A DNA stretch of 64,000 nucleotides from Bacteroidota bacterium (GTDB lineage Bacteria > Bacteroidota > Bacteroidia > Chitinophagales > Saprospiraceae): contig WGNL01000016.1 in NCBI GenBank assembly GCA_016124585.1, positions 1-64,000 of the forward strand, written 5' to 3'. Position 1 is the first letter of the stretch; every line of letters begins with the position of its first letter. The position numbers and the translations under genes were made by a program. Below the pieces are notes generated by a model. The model was not told the DNA's origin. It saw only the letters and a list, made by a program, of their open reading frames with translations, and made no database searches. Of this stretch, positions 1-9,106 are shown one piece after another.

Positions 1-182
1 AAGGTCGAACCCTGCGGGTTGCTCCCTGCGGTCGCAAACCTTGACACGGCCAATCTACCACTATTTTTCTTGCTGCTAAGCGGTCACTTGACCTCTAGCT
101 GTGCCTTTTCCCCATTTTACACAGTTTATGAAGCAGTACCACCTTATGTTGCCCGCCCATTCACATTTCATATCCGCTACAA
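1..182. other. Non-coding left edge
   Basis: I recognise no gene here. The stretch lies downstream of the minus-strand DUF5103 gene. It contains a small GC-rich hairpin near position 10 (AACCC-TGC-GGGTT) and a related GC-rich stretch after it. It could be the 3' untranslated region or terminator area of the DUF5103 gene, or the end of a repeat cut by the window edge. Confidence 0.4.
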
Positions 183-1679
183 TCATTGGTCTCTGGAAGA
201 GAAGGAAGAAGCGCCGATAATTTGGTCGTAGCGGCCTCCGAACGGGCGGTAGTAAACCAGGATGGTGTAATAATTATCGGTTTCGTGCCAGTTGCCTTCC
301 GTTTCATCGAAGTCAATTACATTTTTCCCGTGCGGCAAAGCAGCGTAGAGGTACTCGTAGTAGCCTTGCTTTAAGTTCAGTTTCACCACGTAGGCATTGG
401 TGGCGGGATTATAGGTCATTTTGAACTCCGGCTTGATTTGCCAGTCCGTCAGGCCACCGAAAACATAAACGTCCTGGTCGGGCATTTCACCAACACTTGA
501 CAGCTGGAGGGTCACATCCAAATATTCGCTTTCGAGATTGTGGATATTGCTGGAAGAATTGTCGTTTCCATAAATTTCCTGGTCACGGGCATTTGCCTCT
601 GCCTGCCGCTGATTGAGTAGGCTCTGACGCTGCGCAATGATGGCTGCCCGTTCAGAATTGGAGGCATTTGCCAAGCGGTTTTGAAAATCCCTCTCCTCCT
701 CCGTCGTGAGTTGGGTGATAAAATTGCTGGCAGGGAGCCTACCATTTTGGCTGTAGTTAGCACGTCCACGCTCGTCCGTGTTCTCGATGATGAAATTCCC
801 ATTGATGTCCCGCCATTCAAAATAGGGCATGCTGCCACGCTTGGGGTCTTTTTCCAGAATAGAGACGTATTTGCCGTCAGGATCTTTGCCCATTGAAAGA
901 ATGCGCGGGTCGGGATACCGGATGCCCCGCACGTCAATGTACCGGAACTCCTTTCCCGCAGGAAAAATGATTTTATCCTGATAGTCAAAAATCTCTTGTG
1001 CTTTTTTGGTGTAAAGTGGCTTGAGGCCAGTGATGGCATTGTCCCAGCGCCCATTTTGTATCACCACAGCGGTCAACTCCTGCATTGGGTTGCGTATTTC
1101 AAAACTCTCGTGGCTGACCGTGAAATCGATTTCTTGGTACGTCGTAATCTTGTCTACCTGTGCTGGCCGAACGGCCCTTCCATACACATTTACCAGGTTG
1201 TCAATCAGCATAAAACGGCGGGTGAGCACGAGGCGCTTTTCATCTTCATCTTCGTAAACCTTGAGCAAGTAATTGCCGCTAAGTTTGAATTTCATGTCCC
1301 GGTTAGGCAGTGAAAGCCAGTAGTGGGTGTAGTTGGAATGTACTTTGAAAGAATAATCATAATCCCGGATTTGCCCTTCGGAAAATCCGTCCAAATAATC
1401 AAACTCCGTGATATTGGTAGAGGGGTTCCAATTGGCGTCGCAGTGTACCACCGAATAAACAAAGTCTTTCGCTTCGGTGCCCATGTCGTCAAAACTGAGC
1501 AGGAGCGTGTTGCCGCCGTTCAGTTCAATAGCTGGCATGCTGGTCAATTGGCCGTTCACGTGAAACATGACGGTCTTGATATTTTCGGAGTAGATATAAT
1601 CGTAGTAAACAAGGTCTTCGTCCTGTGAAAAAGTAAGGAAGGGCATTAAAAGCCCTAGCTGCAGAAGTATATTTTTCAT
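183..1679 (-). CDS. DUF5103 protein, type IX secretion system plug protein
   Basis: This 498-residue protein begins with a short signal peptide (about residues 1-18, ending FTFSQ). A DUF5103-type body follows, with the characteristic early stretches MFHVNGQLTSMPAIELNGG and VVHCDANWNPSTNITEFDYL. Members of this family in Flavobacterium (PlugA) close the SprA translocon of the T9SS, which fits the T9SS cargo proteins elsewhere in the window. A low-complexity Q/N/A-rich segment near residues 335-370 is probably a linker. The C-terminal part (VFGGLTDWQIKPEFKMTYNP) resembles an E-set or starch-binding-like beta sandwich. The gene is divergent from the flippase gene at 1822 across 142 bp. The family assignment is firm; the plug role is transferred from the family. 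Confidence 0.85.
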   Translation of the reverse strand: MKNILLQLGLLMPFLTFSQDEDLVYYDYIYSENIKTVMFHVNGQLTSMPAIELNGGNTLLLSFDDMGTEAKDFVYSVVHCDANWNPSTNITEFDYLDGFSEGQIRDYDYSFKVHSNYTHYWLSLPNRDMKFKLSGNYLLKVYEDEDEKRLVLTRRFMLIDNLVNVYGRAVRPAQVDKITTYQEIDFTVSHESFEIRNPMQELTAVVIQNGRWDNAITGLKPLYTKKAQEIFDYQDKIIFPAGKEFRYIDVRGIRYPDPRILSMGKDPDGKYVSILEKDPKRGSMPYFEWRDINGNFIIENTDERGRANYSQNGRLPASNFITQLTTEEERDFQNRLANASNSERAAIIAQRQSLLNQRQAEANARDQEIYGNDNSSSNIHNLESEYLDVTLQLSSVGEMPDQDVYVFGGLTDWQIKPEFKMTYNPATNAYVVKLNLKQGYYEYLYAALPHGKNVIDFDETEGNWHETDNYYTILVYYRPFGGRYDQIIGASSFSSRDQ

Positions 1680-1821
1680 TTCAACAAAAATTGAGTCACC
1701 ATAGAAAGTGAAAGTTGGGAGTGCAAACTTGCCATAATTCTACAACGAATCGCCAAGTTTAGCGAACCTTTGCAGCGCTTTAACGAAATCAGTCGTTAGA
1801 GCGTGTCTGAGTATCAAGAAA

Positions 1822-3348
1822 ATGGCAAAACCCGACAACAACATTTTAGATAGTGAAAAACCTTCGCCCAAGCAGATGAGCTTGGCTGGCAAAGCAGGGA
1901 TTTTCACGGTGAGCCGGGCGGTCACCATCATCACGCAAATGTTGGCAGGCGTGGTACTGGCGCATGTACTTACCAAGGAAGCCAACGCCGTTGTGTCGTA
2001 CCTCGTGCTCACGCTTTATGCTACCGCGCTCGCATTCGGCCAGCTCGGCCTGCCGGATAGCGTGTTTTTTTTCTTCGAAAAAATGCCGCCCAACAACCGC
2101 AAGGCTTTTGCACTGCTGTTGGCCAAAACCCTTTTTTACTTGGCATTTGGCGCTGCCTTGGTAATGCTCTCAATAGGTTGGTTTGGCGCTGGCAAGGAAG
2201 GTTTTGAGGCTGTGCACACCCTTGTTTGGGTGATGGCAGCCATGCTGCTATTGGAGCTTCCGACGATGCCTGTTCCAAACGTCTTAATTGCCACCGACCG
2301 GACAAAAGCAGCGGCTTGGTTCAATATTTTCACCGGGACGGCGCAGTTCATGGCCATGACCATTCCGCTGCTGCTGCCCAACCCCGTGACGGCCATCCCC
2401 GTTGGGTTGTTGATTTACAGCTTGTTGAAATTTGGCGTCAGCTTTGGCCTTTTCCAAAAAATGTTCAGAGACGAACCGCTCACTGCATTGCCGGAAGGCA
2501 CGATGAAAGAAGTGCTGCGCTATTCCGTCCCGCTCAGCCTCGCCCAAATTTTCTGGGTGCTGAACAAGATGGTGGACAAGCAGGTGGTGCAATGGCTGCT
2601 TCCCAGCACGGTCTTCGCTGTTTACAATTCCGGCGCCATCGAACTACCCATCATCCCGACCATCGCCTACACCGTGTCTGCGGTGATGATGACGCAGCTC
2701 GTCGGCCACCACTTGCGGGGCGAACGCTCGCAGTTACTGGGGCTTTGGTACAAAAGCGTTGAAAAAGTATCCGTCATCGTGCTGCCGCTGGTGATGATTT
2801 TTTTGGTGGCTGCGGAGGAGTTCATCGCTTTGTTGCTCCCGCCCGATTACGCCGATGCCGTCATCCCATTCCGCATTTACACCTTCATCCTCCTGCAACG
2901 GGTGGCATCCTACAGCAATATGCAAAAGGCACTAGGGGCCACCTCACCCATTACTCATGCCGCCATTTACATGTTTTTGATAAACGCAGTGCTCTGTGTG
3001 CCGCTGGTGAAATTGTTTGGGATGGCCGGGCCACCGTTGGCGATGCTGGCGGCCAATGCTTTTTCGTGGTGGTATGCACTTCGTAATATCCAGCAACTGC
3101 TGGAAATCAAGTTTCGGGAGGTGTTTCCTTTTGGGTTTTACCTAAAGGCATTAGGAGTGGCTGCTCTCGCTGCCGTGCCGATTTTAGGATTAAAAATGAT
3201 GGTTGAACTTCCCCAGTATTTCGGCTTTTTCATTTTGGTGGCTTGCTACTCACCTATCTACTTAGTGCTGGCCCGTGCGACGGGCATTGTACCTGACGAA
3301 GATTGGCGGCGGTTGTTGAAAAAGATTGGATTCCTTCACAAATCTTAG
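1822..3348 (+). CDS. Oligosaccharide flippase / polysaccharide biosynthesis membrane protein (MATE/Wzx superfamily)
   Basis: This 508-residue polytopic membrane protein has about 12-14 hydrophobic segments. It shows the typical N-terminal pattern of the polysaccharide biosynthesis flippases (GKAGIFTVSRAVTIITQMLA) and a central conserved region around SVPLSLAQIFWVLNKMVDK. Such proteins move lipid-linked oligosaccharides across the inner membrane during O-antigen, capsule or exopolysaccharide assembly. No glycosyltransferase or polymerase gene lies nearby, so this is an orphan flippase and its substrate cannot be read from context. The ATG at 1822 is followed by a short charged cytoplasmic leader before the first membrane segment. 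The 3' end has no obvious terminator. Confidence 0.85.
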   Translation: MAKPDNNILDSEKPSPKQMSLAGKAGIFTVSRAVTIITQMLAGVVLAHVLTKEANAVVSYLVLTLYATALAFGQLGLPDSVFFFFEKMPPNNRKAFALLLAKTLFYLAFGAALVMLSIGWFGAGKEGFEAVHTLVWVMAAMLLLELPTMPVPNVLIATDRTKAAAWFNIFTGTAQFMAMTIPLLLPNPVTAIPVGLLIYSLLKFGVSFGLFQKMFRDEPLTALPEGTMKEVLRYSVPLSLAQIFWVLNKMVDKQVVQWLLPSTVFAVYNSGAIELPIIPTIAYTVSAVMMTQLVGHHLRGERSQLLGLWYKSVEKVSVIVLPLVMIFLVAAEEFIALLLPPDYADAVIPFRIYTFILLQRVASYSNMQKALGATSPITHAAIYMFLINAVLCVPLVKLFGMAGPPLAMLAANAFSWWYALRNIQQLLEIKFREVFPFGFYLKALGVAALAAVPILGLKMMVELPQYFGFFILVACYSPIYLVLARATGIVPDEDWRRLLKKIGFLHKS

Positions 3349-3485
3349 CAAACGACGCCCAATTTTCACAAAACCCTAACCAAAGCCTTGTACCGTTTAA
3401 CATTTTCGTGCCGTCCTAATCTCGTAAAACATGGCGGCTGGCAGGAAGCTATTTTCCTGAACCGCATCAAAAAAATGTGACGGAC

Positions 3486-4205
3486 ATGAAAACATTGCTG
3501 AAAACCACCACCCTAGCACTTTTGCTCGCAGTTGCGTTCAATATCCAGGCTCAAACTTTTTCACTTGGCCTCAAAGTTGGCGGACAAATGGCTAATGTGA
3601 AAGCCCCTGGCATTTTCGAGGACTTATCCTTCTTGCCTGATTTCCAAGCGATTGCTACCCCAAATATCGGTGTAGTTTCAGAGATAAACCTGCACCCAAA
3701 CTTTTCCATCCAACCCGAACTTTCCTGGACGCAAAAGGGCTTCCAACTCCAAGAAAACTTTGATGTTAACCTGTTCAATATGCCAATACCACTGGGCGCC
3801 ACGGCTATTACGAAGTTCAATTACTTGGAAATGCCCCTGTTGGCAAAAGCCAAGTTTGGTAACTTTTACGTGTTGGCTGGCCCGACTTTCGGTTACGCCC
3901 TGAACGGCAATTTGCAGACCCGAGCTGACCTTTTCATCACGGAAATTGATTTGTCCAATACAGACATCAACCTTGACAAAGTAGGCTACGAGCGCTGGGA
4001 AGTGGGCGGCATGGCCGGTGCGGGCGTTTCGATTCCTGTTTTTAATGGCGGAGGGCAGATTTTCCTCGATGCCAGGTACTCCCACGGCTTCACCCAGCCT
4101 TACGACATCCCTATTGTGCACGAAAAGGTATTGCACAAAAATTTCGGCATAAACGTAGGCTTTACGGTGCCGCTTGCGGGCCAAAAAGCAACCCCTAGAG
4201 CTTAA
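3486..4205 (+). CDS. Outer-membrane beta-barrel protein (PorT-like fold)
   Basis: I take the ATG at 3486, because it directly starts a good signal peptide (MKTLLKTTTLALLLAVAFN, cleavage after QAQ). The frame can be extended to a GTG nine bases upstream. The mature part has alternating beta-strand patterns with aromatic residues: LGLKVGGQMANV, IGVVSEINLHPNFSIQPELS, YLEMPLLAKAKFGNFYVLAG, and FGINVGFTVPL at the C terminus. This is typical of the outer-membrane beta-barrel domain found in many Bacteroidota porin-like proteins and in PorT. A strong terminator follows. The specific function is unknown. Confidence 0.8.
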   Translation: MKTLLKTTTLALLLAVAFNIQAQTFSLGLKVGGQMANVKAPGIFEDLSFLPDFQAIATPNIGVVSEINLHPNFSIQPELSWTQKGFQLQENFDVNLFNMPIPLGATAITKFNYLEMPLLAKAKFGNFYVLAGPTFGYALNGNLQTRADLFITEIDLSNTDINLDKVGYERWEVGGMAGAGVSIPVFNGGGQIFLDARYSHGFTQPYDIPIVHEKVLHKNFGINVGFTVPLAGQKATPRA

Positions 4206-4240
4206 GGATTGGGGACAAAACATCAGGCAAATGAACCATT

Positions 4241-4284
4241 GCGGGCCATCCGGGATTTTTACACTCGGATGGCCCGCTTTTTTA
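4241..4284 (+). terminator. Rho-independent terminator after the beta-barrel gene
   Basis: A 12-bp perfect stem (GCGGGCCATCCG pairing with CGGATGGCCCGC) with a 13-nt loop is followed by six T residues. It lies 36 bp after the stop codon of the beta-barrel gene. Confidence 0.9.
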
Positions 4285-4374
4285 CGCCAAAACAAGCGCT
4301 ATTTGCATCTTGTTATTGCGAGGTTTCGGTTCTCCGACCTTTGCCGATTTTAGTGGAGAGAACCTCTGATTTCC

Positions 4375-4382
4375 TAATTTTG
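4375..4382 (+). promoter_or_regulatory. Bacteroidota -7 element (TAATTTTG) for the DUF4837 gene
   Basis: TAATTTTG matches TAnnTTTG exactly and ends 16 bp before the ATG at 4399, which implies a very short leader. The -33 region is weak (a TTTTA stretch about 20 bp upstream). Confidence 0.5.
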
Positions 4383-4398
4383 CCAAAATGTATTCGAT

Positions 4399-5487
4399 AT
4401 GAAATACTTGAAGATAATAATTGCTGTTTCAATAATGCTGCTCGCTGCTTGTGCGAATGAGCCTTCCCGGCCGATTTCTGAGTCAACACCAGCCGGCCAA
4501 AAAGTGCAAGCACACGGCAAAGTGAACCAAGTCTTGGTCATTTCAGATACTGCGCTATGGAAAGGCCCTGTGGGTGACACTTTTTTCTACTACTTCAATG
4601 CTCCCTACATCCTGCTTCCACAGCCAGAGCCCATTTTCGACGTCGTTCAGATGACGCCGAAACAACTGGCTTTGCAGCCACTGAAAAAAGAGTTTCGTAC
4701 GATTATTTTCCTTGCCGACCTAAATGATGAGAACTCAGAGACGGCCCGCTTCGTGCGGGCAGACCTCGGCCCAGAAAAACTCATGGAAATCCAAAAAAAC
4801 AAAGGCTTTAATGTGACCGTTGGGCAGGATAAATGGGCTACTAAACAGCTACTATTCTATGTGAATGGCTACGGTGAGGACAAGCTAATTGAGTGCATCG
4901 CTGCCAATTTCCCAGCCATTGGCCGAAAAATCAACGAACGGGACGAGGAAACAGTTAAGTCCACCGCTTTCCAAGGAGGCGAGGACTCCAAACTGGAAGG
5001 AGAGGTTTTGACGAAGTTCAACCTGAACATGAAAATCCCGAAAGGCTTCAAGCAAGCTAAGTTCGACGGCAATACCAATACACTTTGGTTGCGCAATGAT
5101 GAACGGGAAATCGTCGCCAATATCATCGTCCACAAATTACCTTACAAGAACAAATCCCAACTCACGAAAGAGGGCATCAAAAAAATCAGGGATGAAATAT
5201 CTGGCATAGTGACCACGCAACAGCCCAATACTTATATGCGCATCAACGATGTGGACCTCCCGCTTTTTGTGGAAAACAAGACCATCAACAACACCTACAC
5301 CTTGCAAGCCAAAGGCGTTTGGGACATCGTAAATGATTTTAAAGGCGGTCCATTTGTAAGCAACCTGATGTTAAATGCCAAAACAAATGAGCTTATTCTG
5401 GTGGACGGTTTCGTCTTTGCCCCTGGCAAAGAAAAGCGGAATTATATGCAAGAAATGGAATTGGTATTGGCTACAGCGAGCTTTTGA
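4399..5487 (+). CDS. DUF4837 family lipoprotein
   Basis: This 362-residue protein has a lipoprotein signal peptide with a lipobox (LLAAC, lipidated Cys at residue 18). The DUF4837 pattern follows: QVLVISDTALWKGPVGD, then the central YFNAPYILLPQPEPIFDVVQ, and a C-terminal half beginning LNMKIPKGFKQAKFDGNTN. DUF4837 is widespread in Bacteroidota and has no established function; these proteins are expected in the periplasm or anchored to a membrane. The gene stands alone between a terminator and a minus-strand block. The family assignment rests on overall resemblance and the lipobox is clear. Confidence 0.8.
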   Translation: MKYLKIIIAVSIMLLAACANEPSRPISESTPAGQKVQAHGKVNQVLVISDTALWKGPVGDTFFYYFNAPYILLPQPEPIFDVVQMTPKQLALQPLKKEFRTIIFLADLNDENSETARFVRADLGPEKLMEIQKNKGFNVTVGQDKWATKQLLFYVNGYGEDKLIECIAANFPAIGRKINERDEETVKSTAFQGGEDSKLEGEVLTKFNLNMKIPKGFKQAKFDGNTNTLWLRNDEREIVANIIVHKLPYKNKSQLTKEGIKKIRDEISGIVTTQQPNTYMRINDVDLPLFVENKTINNTYTLQAKGVWDIVNDFKGGPFVSNLMLNAKTNELILVDGFVFAPGKEKRNYMQEMELVLATASF

Positions 5488-5489
5488 AA

Positions 5490-5580
5490 GGGTTTATAAA
5501 AAGAGTTCATAAGGTGGTTTATAAGTTGGTTATGTAGTCGTTATCGAGCTATCAACGCTTATACACTTATTTTTAAGCCA
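5490..5580. repeat. Degenerate short repeats (GTTYATAAG-like) in an intergenic region
   Basis: Between the stop of the DUF4837 gene and the convergent CoA-binding gene, the words GTTTATAA, GTTCATAA, GTTTATAA and GTTATG recur every 12-13 bp. The array is degenerate, has no open frame and no clear hairpin, and resembles other low-complexity arrays in this window. It may serve as a weak bidirectional 3' spacer. Confidence 0.45.
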
Positions 5581-5588
5581 ATCACTTT

Positions 5589-5948
5589 TTAAAACTGCCC
5601 TGTAGCAAGCAGCACCAACGTACATGCTTCAAGCGTCTCAACGCCTGCTTCTTTTGCCCGCAACATGAAATCAAAGTTCTCTGCTCCAGGATTGAAGATT
5701 AGTCGCTTCGGCCTCAGGCTTAGCACATAATCATAGTATTCTTTTTGGTGGGAAATATTGATGTATAAAGTCACAGTGTTTATATCCGTGAACGGAGGGT
5801 GGCCAGTCTGTATCTCCACGCCATTCACTTCTCCTTCTTTTTTACCAATGGCCACAACCTCATAGCCATGCTTTTTCAGGGAATTAATTGCCAAATAGGA
5901 ATACCGCTCTGGATTTGTTGATGCGCCGATGACGAGTGTTTTTTTCAT
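5589..5948 (-). CDS. CoA-binding domain protein (small Rossmann fold)
   Basis: The protein starts at the ATG at 5948, giving MKKTLVIGASTNPERYSYLA, which is the first beta strand and glycine loop of the CoA_binding fold. The frame extends 39 codons upstream without a family match and overlaps the end of mtnA, so the short start is preferred. At 119 residues it matches the stand-alone small CoA-binding family (YccU-like). It keeps the conserved KKEGEVNGVEIQTG and the later GAENFDFMLRAKEAGVE. These proteins bind CoA or a related nucleotide; their physiological role is not settled. The gene lies 53 bp downstream of mtnA on the same strand. Confidence 0.8.
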   Translation of the reverse strand: MKKTLVIGASTNPERYSYLAINSLKKHGYEVVAIGKKEGEVNGVEIQTGHPPFTDINTVTLYINISHQKEYYDYVLSLRPKRLIFNPGAENFDFMLRAKEAGVETLEACTLVLLATGQF

Positions 5949-6001
5949 AGATTTTTTTGCCAAAACAGGTTGATTCTTAGTTTGTTGCGAAGCAAACAAA
6001 A

Positions 6002-7174
6002 TCAGTAGTCGAAAGTTTTTTGCTCCACAAAAAGCGATAGAAGTCCATCTTCGCTCGCCGAACAAACCCCTCTTTCCGTAATCAACCCCGTCACTAGCCG
6101 GGCAGGCGTCACATCGAAGGCGAAATTGGCGGCGGGGCTGGCCGCTGGCGTCAGGCGTACTCCCCTAACCTCTCCATTTTCATCCAAGCCGCTGATATAA
6201 TGCACTTCCCCAGCATCCCGCTCCTCGATGGGGATTTCTGTCATTCCATTGCGCAAGCTCCAATCAATACTGGAAGAAGGTACTCCCACGTAAAACGGCA
6301 CGCCGTTGTCCACAGCAGCAAGGGCTTTGAGGTAAGTGCCTATCTTATTGGCCACGTCGCCCATGTGGGTAGTGCGGTCGGTGCCGACGATGACCAAGTC
6401 CACCATGCCGTGTTGCATGAGGTGGCCACCTGTGTTGTCGGCGATGACGGTGTGAGGAACGCCATGTTCTGCCAATTCGAAGGCCGTGAGGGAAGCGCCT
6501 TGGTTGCGGGGCCGGGTTTCATCCACCCAGACGTGGATGGGAATGCCGGCATCATGGGCAGCGTAAATGGGCGCCGTGGCTGTGCCGTGGTCAATACAGG
6601 CGAGCCAGCCTGCGTTGCAATGAGTCAAAATGTTGATGATTGATGATTGATGATTGCGGACTGCGGATTGGGAGGACTGCTGGAGCTTTTTTTGGTAAAT
6701 ATCTTCAAGGAGTTTCAGGCCATGCTGACCGATGGCATGGCAGTGGTTTACACTTTCCTCGGTGATGTCATGTGCAGTTTGCAAGGCGATTTGGGTTTGC
6801 TCCGCAATATTTTCCCTTACTACCATTTCACTCAAAATCCTATCAACGGCATAAGCGAGGTTCACGGCAGTAGGTCGGGTGGCTTTCAGTCGGGCGGCGG
6901 CTTCCTGCATTTTTTCCTTAAAATTTGGCAATGCCACAGGTTGCGAAGCAGAAAACTGCAAAGCCGCCATGTACATTCCATAAGCCGCCGCCGAGCCGAT
7001 GAGCGGCGCACCCCGCACATACATGTCCCGAATGGCTGTTTCAAAATCTTCCAAAGTTTTTAAATCCACGATGACGAAGCGATGAGGCAAGAGTCGTTGG
7101 TCAATGATTTGAACAACCTGTTCATTTTCAGGATGCAACCAGATGGTGCGGTAATGTTTGCCTTGGATGTTCAA
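6002..7174 (-). CDS. mtnA: S-methyl-5-thioribose-1-phosphate isomerase
   Basis: MtnA converts methylthioribose-1-phosphate to methylthioribulose-1-phosphate in the methionine salvage pathway. The 390-residue protein shows the family blocks RGAPLIGSAAAYGMYMA, THCNAGWLACIDHGTA with the catalytic Cys near residue 186, GTDRTTHMGDVANKIGTY with the catalytic Asp, and FDVTPARLVTGLITERGV. It is longer than the usual 340-370 residues. Residues about 168-181 (QSAVRNHQSSIIN) precede the catalytic Cys block and are encoded by a 7-bp-period repeat array. Some positions are atypical, such as TGGH where AAH is usual. No ATG is available; the start is a TTG at 7174 beside a 16-bp direct repeat. Metabolic context is metK at 60.2 kb. 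Confidence 0.9.
   Translation of the reverse strand: MNIQGKHYRTIWLHPENEQVVQIIDQRLLPHRFVIVDLKTLEDFETAIRDMYVRGAPLIGSAAAYGMYMAALQFSASQPVALPNFKEKMQEAAARLKATRPTAVNLAYAVDRILSEMVVRENIAEQTQIALQTAHDITEESVNHCHAIGQHGLKLLEDIYQKKLQQSSQSAVRNHQSSIINILTHCNAGWLACIDHGTATAPIYAAHDAGIPIHVWVDETRPRNQGASLTAFELAEHGVPHTVIADNTGGHLMQHGMVDLVIVGTDRTTHMGDVANKIGTYLKALAAVDNGVPFYVGVPSSSIDWSLRNGMTEIPIEERDAGEVHYISGLDENGEVRGVRLTPAASPAANFAFDVTPARLVTGLITERGVCSASEDGLLSLFVEQKTFDY
6633..6674 (-). repeat. 7-bp-period repeat array inside mtnA
   Basis: On the plus strand TTGATGA occurs three times in direct succession (6633-6653). TTGCGGA, CTGCGGA and TTGGGAG follow without a phase change. The array is read through in the mtnA frame and encodes an Asn/Ser/Gln/Ile-rich stretch. 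The same kind of 7-bp array occurs elsewhere in this window only between genes. Confidence 0.85.
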
Positions 7175-7202
7175 TGAATGAAGGATTGAATGAATGAAGG
7201 AT
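7171..7202. repeat. Two tandem copies of a 16-bp repeat at the mtnA start
   Basis: TCAATGAATGAAGGAT is followed directly by TGAATGAATGAAGGAT. The array covers the TTG start codon of mtnA (minus strand) and its leader, so it may alter translation initiation. A third partial copy (TGATGG) follows. Confidence 0.75.
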
Positions 7203-7233
7203 TGATGGCGAAGATGGGCGTTTTTTACAAAAA

Positions 7234-7264
7234 TAAAAAAGGCAGCCCGATGGTCGGACTGCCC
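7234..7264 (-). terminator. Terminator for the acyl-CoA dehydrogenase gene
   Basis: On the minus strand GGCAGTCCG-ACCAT-CGGGCTGCC forms a 9-bp stem with one G-U pair, followed by six T residues. It lies 26 bp beyond the stop codon. Confidence 0.8.
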
Positions 7265-7289
7265 CCAAATTTTTCGTAAAAACTAAGTT

Positions 7290-9077
7290 TTAAAAGCAGT
7301 AATCATTCGCCGCAATGAGCGTATCGGCCACAAGGCGGCGTGCATTTTTGACGTTTACCGGCGGGTATTTCGTGAAGCGCTTGATGCCCATCAAGAAGGT
7401 TTTGAGTAGGTCTCCCTCGGCAAAGGAAGCGATGGCGTCACTGGCGCATTTACTCACCCTGCTTGTGGCATCGTTGAAATAAACCTTCATCATGGCTTCA
7501 TAAACAGACTGGTCATGGGCTTTGCCAGGCATTTCGGCCAAGCGTTCAACCCGCAGCAGCAAGGACTCCGCCACGAAAACATCAATCATCATGTCGGCTA
7601 CGTTCATCACAATTTCCTGCTCTTCCTTGATGTCCAATTGACCCTCCATCTGCATTTTCACGGCAGCACCAGCGGTCATCAGCACCAGTTTCTTGAAATC
7701 TTTCAATGCTTTTTTTTCATCAGCGTATTGGCCAGTTGGTGTATCAAAGGAAGGCATTGAAGCCAGTTCTTTTTGCACTTCCCAGGCTGGCCCGACCATG
7801 TCCACCTGACCCTTCATTGCCCGCTTGAGCAGTTGGGAAACCATGAGCATTCGGTTGATTTCATTGGTACCTTCGTAGATACGGTTGATCCGGGCATCCC
7901 GATAGGCACGAGCAGCTGTGTATTCCTCCGAAAAGCCAATACCGCCATGGATTTGCACCATTTCGTCCACCACATAATCCGTTACTTCTGAGCCGTAAAC
8001 TTTTATAATGGCGCATTCGATGGCATACTCTTCGGCAGCTTTAAAGGTAGCTTCAGCGTAGGGCAAGCCTTCAGCTACGAGGGCATTTTTCTTATCGTCC
8101 AATAAGTCGGAGATGCGATAGCAGGTACTTTCCAACGCAAAATTACGGATGCACTGCTCGGCCAGTTTGTACTTGATGGCACCAAATGTGGAAAGACTCT
8201 GACCAAATTGCTTACGCTCGTTGGCATATTTTACACTGGTGGCGATGGCTTTTTTTGCCCCGCCCATGCACATCACACCGAGTTTGTAGCGCCCAATATT
8301 CAGAGCATTGAAGGCGATGAGGTGACCTTTTCCAATTTGTCCCAACACGTTGGAAGCAGGAACTTTTACATTTTCAAAAAACACCTGTCTGGTGCTAGAA
8401 CTTTTGATGCCCATTTTTTGCTCTTCGGCCCCAAGCGTCAGGCCAGGCGAGTCGGCCTCTACGACGAACCCTGTGAATTTGTCTCCGTCAATCTGAGCAA
8501 ATACGATAAACATATTGGCGAAGCCAGCATTGGAAATCCACATTTTCTGGCCATTGAGCACATAATGCGAACCGTCAGCGGAAAGGTCTGCACGGGTTTT
8601 GGCTGCAAGTGCATCAGAACCACTGCCGGGCTCAGTGAGGCAATAGGCTGCCTTCCATTCGCCGGAAGCAAGACGAGGCAAGTATTTTTCCTTTAATTCT
8701 TCTGTCCCGAAATACAATATCGGCAACATGCCAATACCTGTGTGCGCTGCAATAGTGGTAGCAAAACCGCCACCCATTCGCCCCAACTCTTCGCTGATGA
8801 AGGTATTGGCATTTGTGTCAAGCAACATGCCACCGTACGCCTCAGGAATGTGACAGCCGAGCAGGCCGAGTTCTCCCGCCTTTTCCATCAGCTCTACTTG
8901 ACATTCGAGTTTATGGGGCTTTTCCCCTGCTTCTTTGGCGAAATCACGCACCATTTGGCGGGCCATGCTTTGTTCTTCGTTAATGTCTTCTGGGATGAAT
9001 GTATCTGCGGCGGCGCTTTCTTTGATGACGAACTCGCCCCCTTTGAGTAGGTTGGATTTTACAAGTGTGTCTTCCAT
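7290..9077 (-). CDS. Acyl-CoA dehydrogenase, long form
   Basis: This FAD enzyme oxidises acyl-CoA thioesters at the alpha-beta bond in fatty acid degradation. The start at 9077 gives a 595-residue protein beginning MEDTLVKSNLLKGGEF, the usual N terminus and length of the long Bacteroidota form. Upstream in-frame sequence runs into the promoter. Visible motifs are YCLTEPGSGSDALAAKT and MWISNAGFANMFIVFAQ (FAD/substrate binding), RKQFGQSL, and RINRIYEGTNEINRM with the likely catalytic Glu in YEGT. About 150 extra C-terminal residues form the helical extension of this subfamily. A good promoter with two identical palindromes just upstream suggests control by a dedicated repressor of the fatty acid type. 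Confidence 0.9.
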   Translation of the reverse strand: MEDTLVKSNLLKGGEFVIKESAAADTFIPEDINEEQSMARQMVRDFAKEAGEKPHKLECQVELMEKAGELGLLGCHIPEAYGGMLLDTNANTFISEELGRMGGGFATTIAAHTGIGMLPILYFGTEELKEKYLPRLASGEWKAAYCLTEPGSGSDALAAKTRADLSADGSHYVLNGQKMWISNAGFANMFIVFAQIDGDKFTGFVVEADSPGLTLGAEEQKMGIKSSSTRQVFFENVKVPASNVLGQIGKGHLIAFNALNIGRYKLGVMCMGGAKKAIATSVKYANERKQFGQSLSTFGAIKYKLAEQCIRNFALESTCYRISDLLDDKKNALVAEGLPYAEATFKAAEEYAIECAIIKVYGSEVTDYVVDEMVQIHGGIGFSEEYTAARAYRDARINRIYEGTNEINRMLMVSQLLKRAMKGQVDMVGPAWEVQKELASMPSFDTPTGQYADEKKALKDFKKLVLMTAGAAVKMQMEGQLDIKEEQEIVMNVADMMIDVFVAESLLLRVERLAEMPGKAHDQSVYEAMMKVYFNDATSRVSKCASDAIASFAEGDLLKTFLMGIKRFTKYPPVNVKNARRLVADTLIAANDYCF

Positions 9078-9106
9078 GACTGATTGATTTGTACTGGTTG
9101 AAAAAA

